In this document: piece by piece, positions 57,889 to 64,000 of the stretch
How the letters are laid out: each line of letters starts with the position of its first letter
Position numbering within the stretch: the first letter of the stretch is position 1
Assembly (NCBI GenBank): GCA_963826475.1
Contig: CAWGXC010000003.1
Location: forward strand, 1,364,001 to 1,428,000
DNA from: RHKX01 sp963826475
Lineage (GTDB): Bacteria > Actinomycetota > Thermoleophilia > Solirubrobacterales > 70-9
Direction of reading: 5' to 3'
DNA length: 64,000 nt
Translations under genes and position numbers: made by a program
Notes under the pieces: generated by a model
Told to the model about the DNA's origin: nothing
The model's input: the letters and a program-made list of their open reading frames with translations, nothing else
Database searches by the model: none

Positions 57889-59705
57889 CAGCTTGTCTCC
57901 TCCTTGGGTTCGTCGTCGATCAGCACTTCCGCATCGAACTCGCTCACGAATCGCTCCAGCAGGGCCGCCTCCCCCCCGAGCTCCACGTCTGGCGCAGCCG
58001 GGTCCGACTCCGAACCGGCCGGCTCGGAGTCGAGCGTCACGTAGGTGGGCGTGACCGGCACCCCGACGACCGTACGCAGCGCATCGACGAGCCGATCGCG
58101 GTTCTCCTTGACCTCGGCCTTGCGCCGGTTGAATGCGGCACTGGGCGGAAAGCCGACCTCGACGACTGAGGTCTCCGCGTCGTAGGAGACCGGGCGGGCG
58201 GCTCCGATCGCCGCGGAGAGAAGCCCGGCGCCCGACTGTCGCATCTGATCGAGCACGGCCGGCCAGAGCCCCGCGATCCGATCGAGGTCGACGACCTCGG
58301 GGGGCGCCTCGGCAGCGGGGCCCAGGTGGGCGCGCTCCTGCTCTGCCGTGGCGACCGCACCCTCCGCAAGCGCAGCTACGCTCGAGGGCGGGTCGCCCCT
58401 CATCGGCCCCTCGGTCGGCTCCTCCGTAGCACGGGGCTGAGAGCTCTCCGGAGGCGGAACCGTGACCGGGCGTGACACCGAGGGTGGCGCGACGGGTGAT
58501 GAGACGGCCGGTTCTCCAGCGGCTGCCGGAGCTGGAGCGGCGTTGGCGGGCGCCGATTCGCCCGGCGATCGCTCGAGCCGCTCCAGGCGCTGGGCGAGAG
58601 CCGCTCGCGAGGGGTCGATCTCCGGTCGGGCGGCGCGGAGCAGGGCGAGCTCGAGGGTCATCCGGGCCTCGTCGCCCTCGCGGATCGAGGCGGTGGCCTC
58701 GGAGAGGATGTCGATTGCGCGGACGAGCGCGACGGCTCCAAGGCTGCGGGCCTGCTCGGAGAGGCGTCCCTCGTGCTCGGCGACCACCATGAAGTGATCT
58801 GGGATCTCCCCGAGCGTGCCGATCACGATCAGCTGCCGGAGATGGGCGACGAGATCGGTGGCGAATCGGGCTGGATCACGGCCGGAGCGCGCCAGCGCTG
58901 AGATGACCTCGAGCGCCCCGCGACCGTCTCCGGACGAGATCGACTCCGCCGCAGCGAAGAGGAGCTCGGCGTCGGCCACGCCGAGCACCGCGAGGACATC
59001 GTCGGTCGCGATCTCGTTGCCGCTGTAGGCGACGAGCTGGTCGAGCGTGCCGAGCGCGTCGCGGAAGCTGCCGTTTGCGGCCCGAGCGATCGCCGCCACC
59101 GCGCCATCGCCCAGCGTGAAGCCCTCGGCGTCGGCCGCGCGTGAGATCACGATCGCGATGGCCTCGGGCGAGGGGCGCGCGAAGTCGAATCGCTGACAGC
59201 GGTCGACGATCGTCGGCATCACCTTGTGCGCCTCGGTCGTCGCCAGGACGAAGACGGTGTTGGGAGGCGGCTCCTCGAGCGTCTTCAGGAACGCGTTCCA
59301 GGCCTCGCGGGTGAGCATGTGAGCCTCGTCGAGGATGTAGACCTTCCAGCGGCTGGCGGCGGGCGCGTAGCCGACCCGCTCGCGCAGCTCGCGGATGTCG
59401 TCGACGGAGCGGTTGGAGGCCGCGTCCATCTCGATCACGTCCATCGACGATCCGGCTGCGATCGAGCGGCATGACTCGCAGACCCCGCAGGGCGACAGGG
59501 TCGGCCCGTCGACGCAGTTGAGGGACCGGGCGAGAATCTTGGCCATCGAGGTCTTGCCCGTTCCGCGGGAGCCGACGAAGAGATAGGCGTGGTGAACGCG
59601 GTCGCGCTCGATCGCGTTGCTGAGGGTCCTGACGACGTGCTCCTGCCCCACCACCTCGGCGAAGGACTGGGGGCGATGGCGCCGGTAGAGAGACTGCTCG
59701 GCCAC
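57888..59705 (-). CDS. dnaX: DNA polymerase III subunit gamma/tau
   Basis: 605-residue clamp-loader subunit. The AAA+ part has Walker A (FVGSRGTGKTSMAK), a zinc module (CVDGPTLSPCGVCESC), Walker B (VYILDEAHML) and sensor 1 (VFVLATTEAHK). Residues about 375-465 are a Pro/Ala-rich linker, and the tau-like C-terminus follows. No slippery A-run for frameshifted gamma production was seen. The GTG at 59705 has TAGACT 9 nt upstream. It heads the dnaX-ybaB-recR operon. Confidence 0.95.
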   Translation of the reverse strand: MAEQSLYRRHRPQSFAEVVGQEHVVRTLSNAIERDRVHHAYLFVGSRGTGKTSMAKILARSLNCVDGPTLSPCGVCESCRSIAAGSSMDVIEMDAASNRSVDDIRELRERVGYAPAASRWKVYILDEAHMLTREAWNAFLKTLEEPPPNTVFVLATTEAHKVMPTIVDRCQRFDFARPSPEAIAIVISRAADAEGFTLGDGAVAAIARAANGSFRDALGTLDQLVAYSGNEIATDDVLAVLGVADAELLFAAAESISSGDGRGALEVISALARSGRDPARFATDLVAHLRQLIVIGTLGEIPDHFMVVAEHEGRLSEQARSLGAVALVRAIDILSEATASIREGDEARMTLELALLRAARPEIDPSRAALAQRLERLERSPGESAPANAAPAPAAAGEPAVSSPVAPPSVSRPVTVPPPESSQPRATEEPTEGPMRGDPPSSVAALAEGAVATAEQERAHLGPAAEAPPEVVDLDRIAGLWPAVLDQMRQSGAGLLSAAIGAARPVSYDAETSVVEVGFPPSAAFNRRKAEVKENRDRLVDALRTVVGVPVTPTYVTLDSEPAGSESDPAAPDVELGGEAALLERFVSEFDAEVLIDDEPKEETS

Positions 59706-59785
59706 GAATCGGCCAGTCTAGAGGGCGCCCCCGGGACCGCCCGGGCCCTGGCAGTGTTCAACCGCAAAACCCGGAGGAAAGCGCC

Positions 59786-60937
59786 GTGAAACCTGATCGA
59801 CCCCCGTTCTCAACAGCCTCGGCGAAGCCCCATCGAAGGCGTCGCGGGCTGATCAACCTCGAGGCCGCGCCCCCGCCGCGCGCGGTCCGCGCAGCGCTGC
59901 GCCTCCGCGGTCTGCTGCGGCGCGCCGCTGACGCCCTGGTACCCGTGGAGGTGATCGCCTACGAGGAGTCGATCTCCTTCTTCCGCACGCGGGTCGCCGG
60001 GGCGCTCGTCGGGCTGGGCGTCATCGATGCGATCGGCGACGGTGAGCGCAGCTCTGCGGAGCTGGCCGCCGGTCTCGGGCTTCACGCCGACACCCTGCAC
60101 CGGACCCTGCGGCTCGCGGCAGCTCACGGCCTCACCGAGATCGATGGCAAGGCCCGGTTCTCGCTCACCCCCCTCGGCTCCGCATTCCGGACGAGCGCCT
60201 CGCCGACGCTCGCACCCTGGCTGCGTTACCTGAACACCGATGCGGTCCAGTCAGCCTGGGCGAAGCTGCCGGAGACCGTGCGCAGCGGAGACCCCTCCTT
60301 CCCGGCCGTACACGGGGAGTCGGTCTGGGCCTACCTCGCCGAACACCCCGACGAGGAGCGCCTCTTCGCCAACTCGATGCGCGAGCTCTCGGCGCTGACC
60401 CTGGCCTGGATCGTCAAGGGCTATCCCTGGCCGCGGCGGGGCGTCCTCGCCGACATCGCGGGCGGCTCGGGGCCCGTGCTCGCGGGCGTCCTTCGGGCCC
60501 GTCCCGGCGTCCGGGGCCTGCTCGTCGAGGCGCCCGGGGTCCTGGCCGAGGCCGACGGACACCTCGCGCGCGCCGGCGTCCGCGACCGGGTGAACCTCGT
60601 CGAGGGCGACATCTTCGAGCGGATCGAGGCCGAGGCCGACGTCTACGTCCTCAAGGACATCCTTCACGACTGGGACGACGAGCGATCCCTGCAGATCCTG
60701 CGCACCGTCGCGGCCGCAATGCCCTCCGGCTCCAAGCTCGTCCTGATCGAGCAGACGATCGAGCCCAACGATCCCGACCCGATCGCGGCCGCCGTTGACA
60801 TCCACATGCTCACTCAGTGCGATGGCGGCCGTCAGCGATCAGTGACCGAGCTTCAGGGTCTGCTCAGGGCGGCGGGCCTGCAACCGGGCGAGGTCCACGA
60901 GACCGGCGGCCCGGCGCTGGTCGAGGGCCTGGCGTAG
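59786..60937 (+). CDS. SAM-dependent O-methyltransferase (COMT/HIOMT-like)
   Basis: 383 residues. A basic N-terminus is followed by the plant-type O-methyltransferase dimerisation/winged-helix domain (SSAELAAGLGLHADTLHRTLRLAAAHGLTEI). The catalytic domain has ADIAGGSGPVLAGVLRARP (SAM), EGDIFERI and the catalytic His region DVYVLKDILHDWDDE. This family methylates hydroxyls of small aromatic or polyketide molecules; the substrate is unknown. The GTG at 59786 has a GGAGG ribosome site with an 8-nt gap. No biosynthetic cluster surrounds it. Confidence 0.9.
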   Translation: MKPDRPPFSTASAKPHRRRRGLINLEAAPPPRAVRAALRLRGLLRRAADALVPVEVIAYEESISFFRTRVAGALVGLGVIDAIGDGERSSAELAAGLGLHADTLHRTLRLAAAHGLTEIDGKARFSLTPLGSAFRTSASPTLAPWLRYLNTDAVQSAWAKLPETVRSGDPSFPAVHGESVWAYLAEHPDEERLFANSMRELSALTLAWIVKGYPWPRRGVLADIAGGSGPVLAGVLRARPGVRGLLVEAPGVLAEADGHLARAGVRDRVNLVEGDIFERIEAEADVYVLKDILHDWDDERSLQILRTVAAAMPSGSKLVLIEQTIEPNDPDPIAAAVDIHMLTQCDGGRQRSVTELQGLLRAAGLQPGEVHETGGPALVEGLA

Positions 60938-61000
60938 GCTCCAGCGGGTGCCGGAGCGTGCGGCTCGCCGCGCATCCGGCGTCGGGTTCGAATCAGGGCA

Positions 61001-61273
61001 GGACCGTGCAGCTCGCCTTTGTATGACGAGCCCCCGGGCGTTCCCGCCGTGGCTGGCTCAGGTCAGGCTGATCCGCGGCGCTTGCGGGCTGACGCTTAAG
61101 GCTGCTTCCTTCCGGACCTGACCTGGTTCGCGGGCTCACATCGCGCGGGACCTGACCGTCAACACTGCCCGCGGCGTACTGACCCCAAGGGCCGCATCCT
61201 CGGACGGGCGTTCAGCCCCGCTAGAGCGGATTGCGGGTTCAGGGTTCCGCTACCTCCCCGCTCAGCACGGTCC
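61001..61273 (-). ncRNA. ffs: Signal recognition particle RNA, large (Alu-domain) type
   Basis: About 273 nt on the minus strand. The ends pair as GGACCGTGC (61273-61265) with GCACGGTCC (61009-61001). The apical S-domain core GGTCCGGAAGGAAGCAGCC lies near 61099-61117, and the 5' Alu-domain part GCGGGGAGGTAGCGG and CGCAATCCGCTCTAGC follow the 5' end, closely matching the Bacillus large SRP RNA. It binds Ffh for cotranslational targeting. It fills most of the 467-bp gene-free stretch 60938-61404. Confidence 0.9.
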
Positions 61274-61280
61274 GCGGAGC

Positions 61281-61286
61281 ATGGTA
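61281..61286 (-). promoter_or_regulatory. -10 element of the SRP RNA gene
   Basis: TACCAT (reading 61286-61281) ends 7 nt before the predicted RNA 5' end at 61273. I see no convincing -35. The remaining gap to the DUF1059 gene (61287-61404) shows nothing else I recognise apart from its ribosome site. Confidence 0.55.
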
Positions 61287-61404
61287 GCGGCTGGTGCCGT
61301 CAGCGGCTCAGCTTCAACCATCGTCGACGCGAAAAGGGTTGACTTCGGACAGCCGAAGCAGGAAGGTTGAGTCCTCGATCTCCGACGAACCGAAAGGAGT
61401 TCCG

Positions 61405-61632
61405 ATGGGACGTGTGATGGCCGATTGCCGCCGGTTCGAGAGCGAGTCCAACTGCTCGCTGACGATCCTCGGCGACGAGGAAGAGGTCGTGGCCGCCGCA
61501 GGTCAGCATGCGGCCGCGGTCCACGGGCACGAGGACACGGAAGAGCTGCGCGAGATGATCCGCAGCGGGCTCGAGCCGGCGTCCGATTACCAGGCCGGTG
61601 AACGGGAGAAGGAACCGCTGCCGAGCAGCTGA
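61405..61632 (+). CDS. DUF1059 domain small protein
   Basis: 75-residue soluble protein of the DUF1059 type: MADCRRFESESNCSLTILGDEEEVVAAAGQHAAAVHGHEDTEELREMI, with the family's two cysteines (DCRRF and SNCSL) and an HxxxVHG helix. The function is unknown. The ATG at 61405 has an AAGGAG ribosome site 5 nt upstream; an ATG at 61294 is in frame but lacks a ribosome site. It is divergent from the SRP RNA and convergent with the kinase gene. Confidence 0.82.
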   Translation: MGRVMADCRRFESESNCSLTILGDEEEVVAAAGQHAAAVHGHEDTEELREMIRSGLEPASDYQAGEREKEPLPSS

Positions 61633-61692
61633 CGAGAGGCCGTGGCGCCCGGACCGTTCGCGGCTCGGGCGTCCTCGGCACTGACGGGCCGC

Positions 61693-63087
61693 TTACTGGC
61701 CGGCGTCCTGCTTCGCGGCTTCAAGCTCGGCCTCGACCTCGTCGACCTTGAAGTCGGAGAAGCTCAACCGCTTCTCCAGAAGCGGGATCGCAGCGGCCGG
61801 GTCGCCGGAGAGCCGCAGCGCCTGGGCGTAGTTGAAGAGGGCGTAGGCGTAGTCGATCTCCGTGCTGTCCTCCGGGAACAGCGAGACCGCCTCCTGGAGC
61901 TTCGGCAGCGCCCCGGCGACGTCGCCCTGCTGCAGCAACGCGTAACCCTCGTTGTTGAGCGCCGCGCCCTTCGCGGGATCCGTCTTCGCCGGCTTCGGCT
62001 CCTTGGGCGTCTTCGCGTCGGGCTCCACCGGAACGGTGGTCGTCGGATCCGTGGTGGTGCTCGTCTCGGTCGTCGAGGCCTGGGCCACAGGTGCCTTGCT
62101 CTTGTTTTCCTTCGGGGTGGTGGTCGTTCCGCCACCGCCACCGCCACCGCTGGAGGCGATCACGACCGCGGCGCCGACGCCGAGGAGGAGTGCGATCACG
62201 CCGCCGGCGATCAGCCGGGACCGGGATCCGCCCGATCCGCCCGTCGCCGTCGCGGGCGAGGGAAACGGTCGCGGCTGCGTCGTCTCGCGCCGCACCCGGT
62301 CGGCGACCGTGGGTCGTTCGATCGGGATCTGTGCCGTCGGGGCGACGACGACGCTCTGGCGCTCGAGCATCTCCAGCGCTCGCTCGGCATCAGCCGGCCG
62401 CTCCGTCGGATCCTGACGGGTCAAGGCGTCGGCCAGCCGTCGTACCCGATCGGGATCCTCCTCGTCGAGCTGCTCGGTGAGGAGCACGCCAAGGGAGTAG
62501 AGATCGGATTTCGGGCCGGCTCTCTCGCCGCGCTTCACCTCGGGCGCGAGATAGGAGAGCGTGCCGACGACGTGGCCGGCAGCGGTCAGGCTCGTCTCCT
62601 CGGTTGACTGGGCGATCCCGAAGTCGGTGAGCAGGATCTTGCCCTCGCGGTCGACCAGGACGTTGCCGGGCTTGACGTCGCGATGGACGATCCCTGCCCG
62701 GTGAATGTGAGCGAGCGCCTCGAGCAGCGTGCGAGCCAGCGCTTCGGTCTCCGGAGCCCTTTTGCGATCGCGCATCTGGGCGAGGTTGAGGCCGTCGATG
62801 TACTCGGAGACGAGATAGGGGCGGTCACCCTCCGTGCCGTAGTCGAAGACCGAGACGAGATGCGGATGCGAGAGCGCGGCGGCGGTTTGCGCCTCCCGCT
62901 CGAAGCGGATCGCGAACGTCTCGTCCGCGGCGAGGGATTCCGAGGGGAGCTTGATCGCGACACTGCGGGCGAGCCGCGTGTCCAGAGCCAGCCAGACGGT
63001 CGCCATCCCGCCCGCGCCCAGCCTGCGTTCGAGCCGATAGCGGCCGTCGGCCAGCTTGGAGCCCTCTCTGAAGAAGATGTCTGACAC
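61693..63087 (-). CDS. Membrane Ser/Thr protein kinase with extracellular TPR domain
   Basis: 464-residue Hanks-type kinase. Residues 15-242 hold the kinase: P-loop LGAGGMATV, K46, HRDVKPGN (D137, N142), DFG (155-157) and APE (181-183). After DLYSLGVLLTEQL the chain passes straight to DEEDPDRVRRLADALTRQDPTERP, so about 25 residues around helix G are missing compared with PknB-type kinases. A Pro/Ser linker, one membrane helix (IAGGVIALLLGVGAAVVIA), a Thr/Pro-rich stalk and two TPR motifs (NNEGYALLQQGDVAGALPKL, and YAQALRLSGDPAAAIPLLEK) follow. The GTG at 63087 lies 8 nt after TAGCCT and is probably leaderless. Confidence 0.9.
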   Translation of the reverse strand: MSDIFFREGSKLADGRYRLERRLGAGGMATVWLALDTRLARSVAIKLPSESLAADETFAIRFEREAQTAAALSHPHLVSVFDYGTEGDRPYLVSEYIDGLNLAQMRDRKRAPETEALARTLLEALAHIHRAGIVHRDVKPGNVLVDREGKILLTDFGIAQSTEETSLTAAGHVVGTLSYLAPEVKRGERAGPKSDLYSLGVLLTEQLDEEDPDRVRRLADALTRQDPTERPADAERALEMLERQSVVVAPTAQIPIERPTVADRVRRETTQPRPFPSPATATGGSGGSRSRLIAGGVIALLLGVGAAVVIASSGGGGGGGTTTTPKENKSKAPVAQASTTETSTTTDPTTTVPVEPDAKTPKEPKPAKTDPAKGAALNNEGYALLQQGDVAGALPKLQEAVSLFPEDSTEIDYAYALFNYAQALRLSGDPAAAIPLLEKRLSFSDFKVDEVEAELEAAKQDAGQ

Positions 63088-63184
63088 GCGCCGGAAGGCT
63101 AGAGACTCGGGCGCAAGGTGTTGCCCAGGTACGTCCGCGTCCTCAAGGCATCCGGCGTTTCGTCCGACTCCATCCTCGAACCGG

Positions 63185-63928
63185 ATGACTACTTCACGGA
63201 CCCGACATCTCCTCCTCGGCGCGGCCGCCCTCCTCGCGGCCACCTTCCTCGCCGCTCCCGCTGCCGGTGCCATGCGCAGCCAGCGGCTCGCCGACGGCAC
63301 CTGCCTGACCACGGGAGGGGGCCGCTTCGTGAAGATTCCGGGCTTCCCAGGCGAGCGGATCGATCGGCGACTGCTGACCGACCTGCAGTATCTGGAGCAG
63401 CGATACAAGATCTTCGTGACCGATGGGTTCTCCGACGACCCCGTTCATGCCGCCAACGGCGAGCACCCGATCGGACTGGCCGTGGACATCGTCCCCAACA
63501 CCGCCGCCGGCGGCACCTGGCGGGACATCACGGCACTCGCCAAGTACGCCGAGCCGGTTCAGAATCAGACGGTGTCGCCGTTCCGCTGGGTCGGCTACAA
63601 CGGCGATGCGGGCCACGGGCGAGGAAACCACCTTCATCTCTCCTGGGATCATTCCGACACGAAGCCCGGCCATCCGGCGAGGAGCGTCTACACGATGCGC
63701 TGCCCCGGGACCCCGGTCCGCAGCGGTTCGGGATCGGCCGATCCGACCCCGACCGGCGGCGGCAGGCGCGGCGGCCGTAGACACGACGGACCCGCCGGCG
63801 GCGTCAAGCCCGGAGCAGGTACCGGGGGCACGAGCGGCGGGACCGGTGTCGGTCGCGCGAGCCGCTCGATCGATCGCGCGGGCCCACCGGTCGTCGAGCA
63901 CGGCGGCGTCAGCCGCCGCGACCGCTGA
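63185..63928 (+). CDS. Secreted M15-like peptidase
   Basis: 247 residues. A signal peptide (TRHLLLGAAALLAATFLAAPAAGA) is followed by a domain with HPIGLAVDIVP (H-x6-D) and GNHLHLSW (H-x-H), the zinc-binding pattern of D-Ala-D-Ala dipeptidase/carboxypeptidase (M15) proteins. A low-complexity, Gly/Arg-rich tail follows. Substrate is probably peptidoglycan stem peptides (inference). The ATG at 63185 lies 8 nt after CATCCT, a leaderless geometry, and divides a 97-bp divergent region with the kinase gene. The last 72 bases of the window show nothing else. Confidence 0.8.
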   Translation: MTTSRTRHLLLGAAALLAATFLAAPAAGAMRSQRLADGTCLTTGGGRFVKIPGFPGERIDRRLLTDLQYLEQRYKIFVTDGFSDDPVHAANGEHPIGLAVDIVPNTAAGGTWRDITALAKYAEPVQNQTVSPFRWVGYNGDAGHGRGNHLHLSWDHSDTKPGHPARSVYTMRCPGTPVRSGSGSADPTPTGGGRRGGRRHDGPAGGVKPGAGTGGTSGGTGVGRASRSIDRAGPPVVEHGGVSRRDR

Positions 63929-64000
63929 GCGCCCTCAGGCGCGAAGCTCCCGCACCACCCGGCACGGATTCCCTGCGGCGATCGTCGCCGGGGGCACGTC

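Noticed and set aside
60940..61000. tRNA-like T-arm (GGTTCGAATC) beside the SRP RNA
   Set aside because: Flanking bases do not pair as a T-stem and no acceptor, D-arm or anticodon arm could be built.
61642..62607. Plus-strand frame opposite the Ser/Thr kinase
   Set aside because: Repetitive Arg/Gly/Leu shadow of the kinase; no homology visible.
1..64000. Search for CRISPR arrays, insertion sequences, integrases and attachment sites
   Set aside because: No spaced direct repeats, transposase or integrase motifs, or tRNA-flanking duplications were found; gene order and composition look uniformly chromosomal.

Overview
The window is chromosomal DNA of a high-GC actinobacterium. The long GC-rich antisense frames, six tandem mce genes, the lysC-asd and dnaX-ybaB-recR clusters, many GTG/TTG starts and a promoter pattern that places start codons at the transcription start all fit. 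The gene mix (VLCAD-like acyl-CoA dehydrogenase, R2lox, DUF559 protein, LCP protein, large-type SRP RNA) suggests Thermoleophilia/Solirubrobacterales, but this is inferred from content and no 16S gene is present. I see no insertion sequence, prophage, CRISPR array, tRNA or rRNA gene. The region is dense and core-like, with most genes in 4-nt-overlap (NTGA) operons.

Layout. 1-3.7 kb (minus): ROK sugar kinase, RsmI and a UvrD-type helicase cut by the window edge. 3.8-7.8 kb: LCP cell-wall ligase, FmdB zinc ribbon, glycyl-tRNA synthetase, two tandem paralogous small membrane proteins. 8-10.2 kb: an R2lox-like diiron/Mn-Fe oxidase fused to an SCP2-like lipid-binding domain, followed by a haloalkane dehalogenase-like hydrolase. 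10.2-21.1 kb (minus): a secreted protein, a six-gene mce operon with no permease or ATPase gene beside it, a TetR regulator and a small membrane protein. 21.2-24.1 kb: Hsp20-Lon proteostasis operon. 24.2-36.8 kb: metallo-beta-lactamase protein, fatty-acid and lipid genes, a coiled-coil/AT-hook/winged-helix protein, mdh-icd, an AidB-like protein, a sugar-phosphate transferase, a crotonase and an M50 protease with CBS domains.

36.8-45.7 kb holds two complete but different complex II operons. The first (sdhCAB) has a membrane cytochrome b. The second (sdhA2-sdhB2-sdhE) has a CCG-domain subunit in place of a membrane anchor and an extra cysteine expected to convert the 3Fe-4S centre into 4Fe-4S. 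Between them, on the opposite strand, lies a DsbA-VKOR-glutaredoxin-like thiol oxidation operon. With mdh and icd nearby, the window is rich in TCA-cycle functions.

45.9-64 kb: a methyltransferase, divergent NhaA and ArsB/NhaD-type transporters whose -10 elements overlap, a CBS protein, a large membrane protein, asd-lysC, a DUF559 nuclease-like protein, a GH3 protein, recR-ybaB-dnaX, an O-methyltransferase, a large (Alu-domain) SRP RNA on the minus strand, a DUF1059 protein, a Ser/Thr kinase with TPRs, and a secreted M15-like peptidase.

The most unusual features are the R2lox-SCP2 fusion, the paired complex II operons, short coupled upstream ORFs before sdhC, sdhE and the ArsB/NhaD gene, and a widespread leaderless-promoter signature (TANNNT, 6-9 nt, then the start codon).
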